DNA of 22,293 nt from Clostridia bacterium (GTDB taxonomy: Bacteria > Bacillota > Clostridia > Oscillospirales > Acutalibacteraceae): positions 1 through 22,293 of the forward strand of contig CAAFXS010000092.1 in NCBI GenBank assembly GCA_900767025.1. Reading direction: 5' to 3'. Positions 1 through 6,788 of the stretch are shown here, piece by piece. Position numbers and translations under genes: made by a program. The notes beneath the pieces are model-generated. The model saw only the letters and a list, made by a program, of their open reading frames with translations. It was not told where the DNA came from and did not search any database. Numbering within the stretch: the first letter of the stretch is position 1; the number at the start of each line of letters is the position of its first letter.

Positions 1-355
<355 letters not shown>

Positions 356-575
356 TATTGTATCAACACACAGTCTCCTGTGTACCAATCGTCTCAAGAA
401 CTTTTGCTCTCTTTGAACACTAGTTCGCAATTACTGTTTTTTGTATCTTTTTCGATACGAGCACAGATAAAACTCTTTTGAATCTTATCGGGTTCCTTTT
501 CTTATCGTTGTTTAATTTTCAAGGTCCTTTTTCGCACTCTCAAGTCTCTCGGTTGACCCCGTCTCTCTCGAGTGC
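356..575 (-). other. pre-rRNA leader of the rrn operon
   Basis: This is the transcribed leader between the predicted rrn start (about 575) and the 16S 5' end. It begins with a possible 5' hairpin (GCACTC at 569-574 on the minus strand pairing with GAGTGC at 534-539). It also carries a CCTTGAAAATTAAACAAC segment of the type common in Firmicute pre-rRNA, and a GTATC/GATAC hairpin near 444-460. I see no coding gene here; the plus-strand frame at 478-681 is low-complexity and lacks a gene-like start. Confidence 0.7.
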
Positions 576-581
576 TTTGCA

Positions 582-610
582 ATATTACCACATATTCGCC
601 CCCTTGTCAA
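582..610 (-). promoter_or_regulatory. rrn operon promoter (sigma-A type)
   Basis: On the minus strand there is a perfect -35 TTGACA (605-610), a 17-base spacer and a -10 TAATAT (582-587). Transcription should start near 575, about 220 bases before the 16S gene. The spacer is GC-rich at its upstream end (AGGGGGCG), and the region further upstream (611-720) is A/T-rich on the minus strand, as expected of an UP-like rRNA promoter context. Confidence 0.85.
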
Positions 611-718
611 CACTTTTCTTTAAGTTTTTTACGACTTTTTTCACACTCTGCCGAGTGTTTCGTAAACCCTACCATATATAGCTAATTTATATATGTTTAG
701 TCTGTTTTAAACTACATA

Positions 719-750
719 TACCACATATATTATATACATTATATGTGGTA
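719..750. repeat. 11-bp inverted repeat at the end of the spoIIP operon
   Basis: TACCACATATA (719-729) is the exact inverse complement of TATATGTGGTA (740-750), with a 10-base AT loop. It overlaps the stop codon of the small gene at 739. It may act as a hairpin ending the gpr-spoIIP transcript before the rrn promoter, but there is no clear U-tract after it on the minus strand, so a true intrinsic terminator is not established. Apart from this repeat and the rrn promoter, 611-738 holds nothing I recognise. Confidence 0.5.
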
Positions 751-990
751 CACATTATAGCGGCAAACAATCTGTTCTTCAGGCACAAACTTCCTTGCTT
801 TGTTGAAAGCACTGTCTATATCATCGTAGTAAATATTGAAATCGAGAATTTTTATTTTCTCATCATCCCGCTCGACAATTTTTACATTATCTTCAAAGCC
901 AAAGGATTTTGTGTTGTAATAAGCCACGCCTATTCCAACACAGAAAATAATGGAAAAGCAAAGGAATATTGCAAAAATTTTCTTTTTCAT
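739..990 (-). CDS. small membrane-anchored protein downstream of spoIIP, unknown function
   Basis: An 83-aa protein starting MKKKIFAIFL. The ATG at 990 is preceded by GGGTGAT at good ribosome-binding distance; longer in-frame starts inside spoIIP are less likely. Residues 4-24 form one hydrophobic segment (signal anchor, N-terminus inside), followed by a charged domain rich in Asp, Glu and Lys (about 30-83) that would lie outside the membrane. It begins 4 bases after the spoIIP stop, so the two are almost certainly co-transcribed and it may act in sporulation. In Bacillus a small gene (yqxA) also follows spoIIP, but I cannot show sequence relationship. No family was recognised. Confidence 0.65.
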   Translation of the reverse strand: MKKKIFAIFLCFSIIFCVGIGVAYYNTKSFGFEDNVKIVERDDEKIKILDFNIYYDDIDSAFNKARKFVPEEQIVCRYNVYHI

Positions 991-994
991 TTTA

Positions 995-2155
995 TCACCC
1001 ATTATCATTTTCGACATAATCGTTTTTAAGCAATTCACCCAAAGCAGTGGCAAAAAGCCTTGCGGAGTAACAAGCCTCATCAAGAGTATTGCCGTCTGTG
1101 CCCACTTCTAAAAGAAAAGAATTTTTAGTTTCAAACATATTATATTTGCGTTCGGAAAAAAGGATCGGACGCATAAGACCGTCATACATTTCCTCAACCT
1201 TATTTTGAACAGCAATATCAAATCTTAAATTATATTCCCAATCGGGAAAATTTTTCACACTGCCGTATTCCGCACCGGCAATAATCATCATTCGTGCAGC
1301 TTTTTTTCCGTCAATTTCAACAGTAGGCTTAACCTTTGTGTTGTTGTCATATGTAATATCATCTCTGTGGACATCAATGGTTATTTCGATAGAAGGGTAT
1401 TCCTCAAGGTATTTTTCAACGGTTTTGCGTGAGGAATCATAAGCACCGCTGTAATTTTCGTCGTGAATTTCCGTGTCGTGAATAACATTAAAGCCCTGGA
1501 GCTCAAGATACTTCACAAGCTCGTCTCCCACCCTCACCATATTTTTGGCATTATCCTTTGAGCGAAGGTCGAGAGACTTTGTATAATAACCCACATCCAA
1601 AAGTGTATAGCTTTCTGTTGTGTGACTGTGGTAAACAAGAATTGTCGGTTTAGATATATCCTGAATAGAAAGGTCTGCCTTCTGATTAAGGAGATCTTCG
1701 ATATTGAGCTTGTAAAACGATGAGGGTATTTTGCTTTGGATTTCCACTCGACCAAAGGACACAAGAGTCCCCCCGCCGAAGTAATCCTCCTCACTGGTTT
1801 TGCCCTTTACCTCTTCATTTTTAATGGTTTTTTCATTGTCACTCATTAGCTTTGCAATATCATCAGGCACAGTTTTTATATCGGAATACAGGTCGCTGTC
1901 CTTCCCTTTTATTCCATCTGTGGACCTGCTGACACTCTTGGATGCGGTGTTATTAGTATTATCGGAATTATCGTTTTTAGTTAAATTTGATTCAGTAATT
2001 TTTTCCAGAACTGCTTCCGGTGCAAAGGCAGCGGCAACGCCTGTGTTAAATGCACTTATCTGACCGGGATAATGAGGTGTTATATTTATAATCAGCACAA
2101 CGGCACAGATTAACGAAACCACATTAGCACAGTAAATTAATATATCCCTTTTCAT
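995..2155 (-). CDS. spoIIP: stage II sporulation protein P (peptidoglycan hydrolase)
   Basis: A 386-aa protein. The ATG at 2155 has GGTGAG a few bases upstream, so it is preferred over a start 16 codons further out. Residues 5-25 form a signal-anchor helix; about 45-130 is a polar linker rich in Ser, Asn and Lys. The SpoIIP amidase domain follows: YHSHTTESY (His176, His178, Glu181), DVHRD (261-265) and LLEVGTDGNT (Glu350), the expected zinc-ligand and catalytic motifs. In Bacillus, SpoIIP cleaves peptidoglycan with SpoIID and SpoIIM to drive engulfment of the forespore. It lies downstream of gpr, as in other spore formers, with its own candidate promoter in the 80-base gap. All key residues appear intact. 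Confidence 0.95.
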   Translation of the reverse strand: MKRDILIYCANVVSLICAVVLIINITPHYPGQISAFNTGVAAAFAPEAVLEKITESNLTKNDNSDNTNNTASKSVSRSTDGIKGKDSDLYSDIKTVPDDIAKLMSDNEKTIKNEEVKGKTSEEDYFGGGTLVSFGRVEIQSKIPSSFYKLNIEDLLNQKADLSIQDISKPTILVYHSHTTESYTLLDVGYYTKSLDLRSKDNAKNMVRVGDELVKYLELQGFNVIHDTEIHDENYSGAYDSSRKTVEKYLEEYPSIEITIDVHRDDITYDNNTKVKPTVEIDGKKAARMMIIAGAEYGSVKNFPDWEYNLRFDIAVQNKVEEMYDGLMRPILFSERKYNMFETKNSFLLEVGTDGNTLDEACYSARLFATALGELLKNDYVENDNG

Positions 2156-2181
2156 AGACTCACCGTATAATAATAGTATTA

Positions 2182-2211
2182 TATATACATATATACTGAA
2201 CATTTTGTCAA
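2182..2211 (-). promoter_or_regulatory. candidate spoIIP promoter
   Basis: On the minus strand a perfect TTGACA (2206-2211) is followed after 18 bases by TATATA (2182-2187), within the gpr-spoIIP gap. The AT-rich stretch offers several alternative -10 hexamers, and a sporulation sigma factor site could overlap it, so the exact element is uncertain. Confidence 0.45.
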
Positions 2212-2235
2212 AATATAACCTACACGGTGATAATT

Positions 2236-3060
2236 TTATCCCACAAGGGAAAGCAAATCTCTTGCAGATATATTTTTGTGCAGACAGATATTAATTGACA
2301 TACCTATCAGCTTTGCACCCTGCTCGATAATTCTGTCAATTTCTCTGGGAGTTACAAACATTGAGCCGCCACTGTCATCGCCTAAAAGTGCGGTGGACAA
2401 AACCGTGGGTATGCCTATTGAGATAACAGGAACGCCCATAGTTTTTTTTGATATTTCATACCTGTGATTGCCCACTCCTGAGCCGGGTGCAATGCCTGTG
2501 TCGGAAAGCTGAACGGTTTTGCCAAGGCGTTCCTTTGAGGTTGCCGCAAGGGCATCTACAACAATAACGCAGGAGGGATTAATTGCGGTAACAACACCCT
2601 TTACCAGCTCGGCGGACTCAATACCCGTGTCGCCTAAAACGCCTGTGGGAAAGCTTGAAACATTAAAAAAATCATCAAAAATTCCGTTATCGTTACCGCC
2701 CTGCTTCATATGCCGTGTGGCAAGAACATAATCGTTTACCTTTGGTCCCAGTGCGTCGGCGGTTATGTCAAGATTCCCTACCCCTGCCACAAGCACCGAG
2801 GTAATTCCCTCAGGCAAAAGAGCTTTAAGCGCAGAGGAAACATCATCAAGCCTACCGTCAAAAATATCGGTATCGCTTATGAAATCGGGCACTGTATAGG
2901 TAATATAGGTGCCCATAGGCTTTTGAAGCTCCTTTTCGCCGTTTTCGTTTGTAACCTTAACTGTTGTGATATTTCTACCCTCTTCTACAACTACTCCGTC
3001 GATAACCGTTTTATTGGCAGATTCATAGGATTCCAGCGCTAAATCCGTACGGTTTTCCAT
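2236..3060 (-). CDS. gpr: germination protease GPR (spore protease)
   Basis: A 274-aa member of the GPR family, which degrades the small acid-soluble proteins coating spore DNA during germination. The start ATG at 3060 has AAGGTG 6 bases upstream; the GTG three codons earlier lies inside this site. The N-terminus ENRTDLALES is the family signature around the processing region. AGVGNLDITADALGP (Asp102) and VVDALAATS (Asp169) match the two conserved Asp regions known to be essential in Bacillus GPR. It is shorter than the Bacillus enzyme (about 370 aa), as seen in clostridia. The gene is divergent from rpsT and upstream of spoIIP. A GGATATACT sequence (3096-3104, minus) resembles a sigma-F/G -10 box, but its -35 is poor. 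Confidence 0.95.
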   Translation of the reverse strand: MENRTDLALESYESANKTVIDGVVVEEGRNITTVKVTNENGEKELQKPMGTYITYTVPDFISDTDIFDGRLDDVSSALKALLPEGITSVLVAGVGNLDITADALGPKVNDYVLATRHMKQGGNDNGIFDDFFNVSSFPTGVLGDTGIESAELVKGVVTAINPSCVIVVDALAATSKERLGKTVQLSDTGIAPGSGVGNHRYEISKKTMGVPVISIGIPTVLSTALLGDDSGGSMFVTPREIDRIIEQGAKLIGMSINICLHKNISARDLLSLVG

Positions 3061-3120
3061 AATTATCACCTTAAATCTAAACTTTTTTCAATAAAAGTAT
3101 ATCCAAAAATAAAAAAATAC

Positions 3121-3149
3121 TTGCATTTTTACAAAAGGTGTGATAATAT
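3121..3149 (+). promoter_or_regulatory. rpsT promoter (sigma-A type)
   Basis: TTGCAT (3121-3126), a 17-base spacer and TAATAT (3144-3149) lie about 70 bases before the rpsT start codon. A start near 3156 would give an untranslated leader of about 60 bases. Confidence 0.65.
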
Positions 3150-3217
3150 ACATAAGCATTGAAAACAAAAAGGGTCGTATACCCATATACCTAATCCAAC
3201 TAAAAGGAGTGAAAATT

Positions 3218-3472
3218 ATGCCAAACATTAAGTCTGCAAAGAAGAGAGTTAAGGTTAACGCTGTTAAGGCCGCTAACAACAAGGCTGCTAATTCAGCTCT
3301 TAAAACAGCTATCAAAAAGGCTAACGCAGCTATCGACACAAACGCTGCTGACAAGGATGCTCTTGTTAAGGATGCTGTTAAGAAGATTGACCAGGCTGCT
3401 GCAAGCAACCTTATCCACAAGAACTGTGCCGCAAGAAAGAAGAGTGCTCTTGCAAAAAAGGCAAACGCTTAA
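3218..3472 (+). CDS. rpsT: 30S ribosomal protein S20
   Basis: An 84-aa, Lys/Ala-rich protein starting MPNIKSAKKRVK, the S20 signature; S20 binds 16S rRNA in the body of the small subunit. The start at 3218 is fixed by the strong AAAAGGAGTG site 7 bases before it; an upstream in-frame start at 3140 lies within the promoter and is rejected. The C-terminal half (DAVKKIDQAA, NLIHKNCAARKKSALAKK) also matches the family. It is a single-gene transcript, with a promoter at 3121-3149 and a strong terminator at 3491. Codon use is strongly biased (GCT, AAG, GTT), as expected of a highly expressed gene. Confidence 0.97.
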   Translation: MPNIKSAKKRVKVNAVKAANNKAANSALKTAIKKANAAIDTNAADKDALVKDAVKKIDQAAASNLIHKNCAARKKSALAKKANA

Positions 3473-3490
3473 TTAAATCGTTAAGTACCG

Positions 3491-3523
3491 CTCCTGTTAA
3501 AGTTTAACAGGAGTTTATTTTTT
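3491..3523 (+). terminator. rpsT intrinsic terminator
   Basis: CTCCTGTTAAA and TTTAACAGGAG (3491-3513) form an 11-bp stem with almost no loop in the DNA (3 bases or more in RNA), followed by TTTATTTTTT. Confidence 0.9.
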
Positions 3524-3527
3524 ACCC

Positions 3528-3556
3528 TTGACTTTACTCTGTATACAATCTATAAT
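3528..3556 (+). promoter_or_regulatory. near-consensus sigma-A promoter for the small gene at 3586
   Basis: TTGACT (3528-3533), an exact 17-base spacer and a perfect TATAAT (3551-3556), immediately after the rpsT terminator. It gives a leader of about 22 bases containing the AAAGGGG ribosome-binding site. This suggests strong housekeeping expression. Confidence 0.85.
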
Positions 3557-3585
3557 ATAAACAGATACTGAAAGGGGTAACAATT

Positions 3586-3849
3586 ATGAGTAATAAACTT
3601 AAAAAAATTATTAAGGTTATCAGCGTAATTGCTGCAATCGCCGCTGCGGCTGCTGCAGTTTATCTTGCTGTGAAAAAATTGACAGGCAAAAAGGAGCCGG
3701 AATACTTTGACGACAACGATTTCTTTGAATGCGACAACGAAATTGAAGTTGTTGAGGCAGCCCCTGTTGAGGAGGCTCCTGCTGAGGAAAAGCCTGCTGC
3801 AAAAAAAACAGCTAAAAAAGCAACCAAGAAAAAGGCTGACGCTGAATAA
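3586..3849 (+). CDS. small single-pass membrane protein with acidic linker and Lys/Ala-rich tail
   Basis: An 87-aa protein of no recognised family. Residues 3-10 are basic, 11-28 are a very Ala/Ile/Val-rich hydrophobic helix (signal anchor), and 37-68 are strongly acidic (Asp/Glu with VEEAPAEEKP repeats). Residues 69-87 form a basic KKTAKKATKKK tail like those of histone H1-like and HupB-type bacterial proteins. The start is fixed by AAAGGGG 8 bases upstream. It is expressed alone from a near-consensus promoter and ended by a strong hairpin, so it is a real and probably abundant protein. The positive N-terminus would normally stay in the cytoplasm, putting the acidic/basic tail outside; the reverse orientation, with a nucleic-acid-binding tail inside, cannot be excluded. 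Function unknown. Confidence 0.75.
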   Translation: MSNKLKKIIKVISVIAAIAAAAAAVYLAVKKLTGKKEPEYFDDNDFFECDNEIEVVEAAPVEEAPAEEKPAAKKTAKKATKKKADAE

Positions 3850-3858
3850 TAAAAACCA

Positions 3859-3889
3859 AAAGGCTGTCGATTTGACAGCCTTTTTATTT
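3859..3889. terminator. bidirectional terminator between the small gene and rlmH
   Basis: AAAGGCTGTC (3859-3868) pairs with GACAGCCTTT (3874-3883) around a 5-base loop. A T-run follows on the plus strand (3881-3888), and TTTTGGTTTTT follows on the minus strand. It sits between convergent genes and overlaps the rlmH stop codon. Confidence 0.85.
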
Positions 3890-4363
3890 GTGATATTTTG
3901 AATTATTGATAATTGAAAATGCTCTGTATATCTGCTCAAGCAAAACCATTCTTGCAAGCTGGTGAGGCAGAGTCATTTTTCCGAAGGACAGGCGGTTGAC
4001 GCCTGCTTTTTTTATTTCCTCGCTTAGTCCGAAGGAGCCGCCGATTACAAAGCAGATATGGGAGCTGTTCATAGACACGCTTTCAATAAGCCCTGCAAAG
4101 TCGGGGCTTGAATATTCCTTACCCTCGATGCATAGCGGAATTACTTGGGCACCCTTTGGGATTTTTGCCATAATCCGCTCACCCTCTTTGGCGATAACAT
4201 TATTTATCTCCGACGGAGACGGATTATCGCCGCACCGTTCCTCGTTTATTTCAATAACATTAACTTTGGCATAGGGCGTAAGCCGTTTTACATATTCGGC
4301 ACAGCCGTCACGCAGGTAGCTTTCCTTCAGCTTACCCACTGCAATTACCGTAACATTCATCAT
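3884..4363 (-). CDS. rlmH: 23S rRNA (pseudouridine-1915-N3)-methyltransferase RlmH
   Basis: A 159-aa SPOUT methyltransferase of the RlmH (YbeA/YydA) family, which methylates pseudouridine 1915 in helix 69 of 23S rRNA using S-adenosylmethionine. It starts MMNVTVIAVGKLKESY, and the knot region FVIGGSFGLSEE plus the C-terminal HQLARMVLLEQIYRAFSII are the family's SAM-binding and dimer motifs. Length is normal. The start overlaps the stop of the YycJ-type hydrolase by 4 bases (ATGA), so translation is likely coupled; a GAGG lies 9-10 bases upstream. The second ATG is an equally possible start. The rlmH-yycJ neighbourhood is common in Firmicutes. Confidence 0.96.
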   Translation of the reverse strand: MMNVTVIAVGKLKESYLRDGCAEYVKRLTPYAKVNVIEINEERCGDNPSPSEINNVIAKEGERIMAKIPKGAQVIPLCIEGKEYSSPDFAGLIESVSMNSSHICFVIGGSFGLSEEIKKAGVNRLSFGKMTLPHQLARMVLLEQIYRAFSIINNSKYHK

Positions 4364-5148
4364 AGCGCAATACCTCTGCCGTCATTCTCATGCGGTGATA
4401 CATAAAGGCGGAAATCCACATCCTCCTTTAATCCAAGCTCACCTAACGCCGCTAAAGAGGTCTGCCTTGCAATGTGGGGCATATTATTCTCACGGCTCAG
4501 GTGAGAAAGCACAAAACGGGTTGTTCCGCTCTGTGCCAGCTCCTTGACAAATTCACCGCAGGCAAAATTTGACAAATGACCGTTTGTGCCGAGAATTCTC
4601 TGTTTAAGCGGATAAGGGTAAGGACCCGTTTCCACCATAGAGGTTTCGTGATTTGACTCGATAAAAATTAAATCCGTTGATTTGCAGATTTCCTTTGCAT
4701 TATCGGTAATATACCCTGTGTCCGTGCAGACGGAAACACTTTTGCCGTTTGGCAGCTCAAACCTGTAACCAACGCAGTCGGCACTGTCGTGGCTTTGCTT
4801 AAAGCTTTTAACCTCAATTCCGCAAAGCTCCATACAGTATTCCGTTTCCTGCGTGTTCACCTTTTCATTAACAAGGCACTTTTCACGCATTTCATCAAGG
4901 CAAAGGGCAGGAGCAAAAACAGGAACTCCGTATCTGCCGGCAAAAACACGCACTCCGCTTGTGTGGTCAATATGCTCGTGAGTAACGAAAATCCCGTCAA
5001 TACTGCCCGGGTCCACACCTAAATCAAGGAGGGCATTTTCACACCTTTTGGCAGAAACACCGATATCAACCAAAAAATTATGACCCTTTGATGATATTAA
5101 AATTGAATTACCGCTGCTTCCCGAAAAAAGCTGACAAACCTTTGACAT
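4360..5148 (-). CDS. yycJ: MBL-fold metallo-hydrolase, YycJ/WalJ family
   Basis: A 262-aa metallo-beta-lactamase-fold protein. It opens with the characteristic CQLFSGSSGNS, followed by FLVDIGVSAK, the zinc-ligand motif THEHIDH (56-62), CTDTGY and FVLSHLSRENN. It matches YycJ/WalJ, a predicted exonuclease-like member linked in some Firmicutes to cell-wall and DNA metabolism; the exact substrate is unknown. GGAG lies 8 bases before the ATG. The gene overlaps rlmH downstream. A strong murA terminator ends about 14 bases upstream of its start, so it relies on readthrough or on a promoter inside murA; I see no convincing promoter in the short gap. Confidence 0.9.
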   Translation of the reverse strand: MSKVCQLFSGSSGNSILISSKGHNFLVDIGVSAKRCENALLDLGVDPGSIDGIFVTHEHIDHTSGVRVFAGRYGVPVFAPALCLDEMREKCLVNEKVNTQETEYCMELCGIEVKSFKQSHDSADCVGYRFELPNGKSVSVCTDTGYITDNAKEICKSTDLIFIESNHETSMVETGPYPYPLKQRILGTNGHLSNFACGEFVKELAQSGTTRFVLSHLSRENNMPHIARQTSLAALGELGLKEDVDFRLYVSPHENDGRGIAL

Positions 5149-5161
5149 ATGTATACTCCAT

Positions 5162-5189
5162 TAAAAAGGCGTATCTTACGATACGCCTT
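5162..5189 (-). terminator. murA intrinsic terminator
   Basis: Read on the minus strand, AAGGCGTATC and GATACGCCTT form a perfect 10-bp stem with a GTAA loop, followed by TTTTTAATGG. The last bases of that run directly into the GGAG ribosome-binding site of the hydrolase at 5148. Confidence 0.85.
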
Positions 5190-5200
5190 GACTTAATTTT

Positions 5201-6487
5201 TTAGCCTGCGTCAACTACCGTGTCCGCATCCTTAATTTCCACTCTTTTGATATGAGCACCGAGGGTTGAAAATTTACCCACAATATCCTCATATCCCCTG
5301 TCGATATACTGAATATCCTCAACAGTAGTTTCGCCGCGAGCCACAAGACCTGCAATAACCATTGCGGCACCTGCACGCAAATCCGTTGCTTTAACATTAA
5401 CGCCTGCAAGCTCCTTAACGCCCTCAATAACAGCGATTTTACCGTCAACCTGGATATCAGCACCCATTCTAAGAAGCTGACCCACATACTGAAAACGGTT
5501 GTCCCACACGCTTTCGGACAAAATGCTTGTGCCGTTTGCTATTGAAAGCAGAACTGCCATTTGCGGCTGCATATCAGTAGGAAATCCCGGATGAGGCATA
5601 GTTTTAACATTGCACTTTGTTAAAGGCTTGAACCTTGTAACACGCACTGCATCGTCATATTCGATAATCTCTGCCCCTGCCTCCTCAAGCTTTGCACTGA
5701 TTGATTCAAGGTGCTTGGGGATAACATTTTTAACAAGAACATCACCTCCGCAGGCTGCAGCGGCAACCATATATGTGCCTGCTTCAATCTGGTCGGGAAT
5801 TATTGAATATGTGCAGCCGTGAAGCTTTTCAACACCGCGGATTTTGATAACATCCGTACCTGCGCCCCTGACATCCGCACCCATTGAGTTAAGGAAGTTG
5901 GCAAGGTCAACAATATGCGGCTCCTTGGCGGCATTTTCGATAATGGTAAGGCCTCTTGCCAAAACGGCGGCAAGCATAACATTCATTGTTGCGCCAACGG
6001 ACACATTGTCCATATAAATTGACGCACCCACCAGCTTGTCTGCCTTGGCACAAATCATACCGTTAACGGTTTCAACATTTGCGCCCAGCATTTCAAAGCC
6101 CTTGATATGCAAATCAATGGGCCTGACTCCGAAATCACATCCGCCGGGCATTGCAACCTCTGCACACTTAAATCTACCTAACATAATACCGATAAGGTAA
6201 TAGCTTGCCCTGAAATGTGAGGCAAGCTCATAAGGAACTGCCTGGCAGGTAACACCGCGGGAATCAATTTCGATTGTATTTTTATTTATCATTTTAATTC
6301 CTGCACCCATACGGTCAAGAATTTGAATTATTAAACTGACATCACTGATATTGGGAATATTCTCAATACGGACTATATCATCTGCAAGCAGTGCCGCAGG
6401 GATAATTGCCACCGCCGCATTTTTTGCACCGCTGATATTAACCTCGCCGAAAAGCTCGCTGCCGCCTTGAATGACAAAATTCTCCAA
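5201..6487 (-). CDS. murA: UDP-N-acetylglucosamine 1-carboxyvinyltransferase
   Basis: A 428-aa MurA, which transfers enolpyruvate from PEP to UDP-GlcNAc, the first committed step of peptidoglycan synthesis in the cytoplasm. The start is a TTG at 6487, placed by GAGGTG 8 bases upstream and by alignment of the first residues (ENFVIQGGSELFGEV) to the family. An upstream in-frame start would add 26 unrelated residues. Lys22 and Asn23 (GAKNA) and the catalytic Cys117 in GGCDFGVRP match known active-site positions, as does NISDV. The active-site Cys is present, so the Cys-to-Asp fosfomycin-resistant form is not indicated. It is followed by a terminator and preceded by a 301-base gap. Confidence 0.96.
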   Translation of the reverse strand: MENFVIQGGSELFGEVNISGAKNAAVAIIPAALLADDIVRIENIPNISDVSLIIQILDRMGAGIKMINKNTIEIDSRGVTCQAVPYELASHFRASYYLIGIMLGRFKCAEVAMPGGCDFGVRPIDLHIKGFEMLGANVETVNGMICAKADKLVGASIYMDNVSVGATMNVMLAAVLARGLTIIENAAKEPHIVDLANFLNSMGADVRGAGTDVIKIRGVEKLHGCTYSIIPDQIEAGTYMVAAAACGGDVLVKNVIPKHLESISAKLEEAGAEIIEYDDAVRVTRFKPLTKCNVKTMPHPGFPTDMQPQMAVLLSIANGTSILSESVWDNRFQYVGQLLRMGADIQVDGKIAVIEGVKELAGVNVKATDLRAGAAMVIAGLVARGETTVEDIQYIDRGYEDIVGKFSTLGAHIKRVEIKDADTVVDAG

Positions 6488-6788
6488 GTGATTTTCACCT
6501 CTCTCATAGGTTGCTCGTATATAGATAATGTTTGCACCAAGCAAACAAATATGTATTTCAAACATTGTTATTATATCAAAAACAAAAGATAAAATAAATC
6601 AAAACACATATATTTTATCCAAAATGTAACCATTTAAAATTGTGCACAAATTGTCGAAAAGCACAAAAAGCCACACAACATATTGTATATTGGCTATTTT
6701 TACCAAAAAGTTCACAAAATATTGTGTGTCAAAACGGTAACAAAAGAGTAACATATCACAATGAAAAAGTCAATATATAATTATATAT
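6488..6788. other. AT-rich spacer upstream of murA
   Basis: There is no gene here. On the minus strand a TATAAT (6570-6575) lies 82 bases before the murA start and is the best -10 candidate, though its -35 (TTTATT) is poor. Further out there is a cluster of imperfect palindromes with TTGT/ACAA half-sites (6640-6726). A perfect 18-base AT palindrome (6772-6789) overlaps the metallophosphoesterase stop and may end that transcript weakly. A TTGACT at 6770-6775 (minus) has no good -10. Confidence 0.5.
6640..6726. repeat. three palindromes with TTGT/ACAA half-sites upstream of murA
   Basis: TTGTGCACAA (6640-6649, perfect), ACAACATATTGT (6675-6686, ACAA/TTGT arms) and CACAAAATATTGTG (6713-6726, CACAA/TTGTG arms) are spaced about 36-38 bases apart, between the -10 candidate of murA and the end of the neighbouring gene. 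They could be operator sites for a dimeric regulator, but in such AT-rich DNA chance is a real alternative. Confidence 0.3.

Noticed and set aside
478..681. Plus-strand open frame of 67 codons in the rRNA leader
   Set aside because: It lies opposite the leader and promoter of the rrn operon, has Phe/Ser-rich low-complexity translation and no ribosome-binding site.
3096..3125. Sigma-F/G-like promoter of gpr (GGATATACT on the minus strand)
   Set aside because: The -10 fits, but the -35 at the right spacing (GCAAG) is poor; noted in the gpr entry only.
3088..3420. 110-codon minus-strand frame opposite rpsT
   Set aside because: It is the antisense shadow of a strongly biased ribosomal protein gene (Ala/Leu-rich), with no start signal.
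5201..6565. Longer murA start at 6565
   Set aside because: It would add residues unlike the family N-terminus; the TTG at 6487 has a good GAGGTG site and aligns with MurA.
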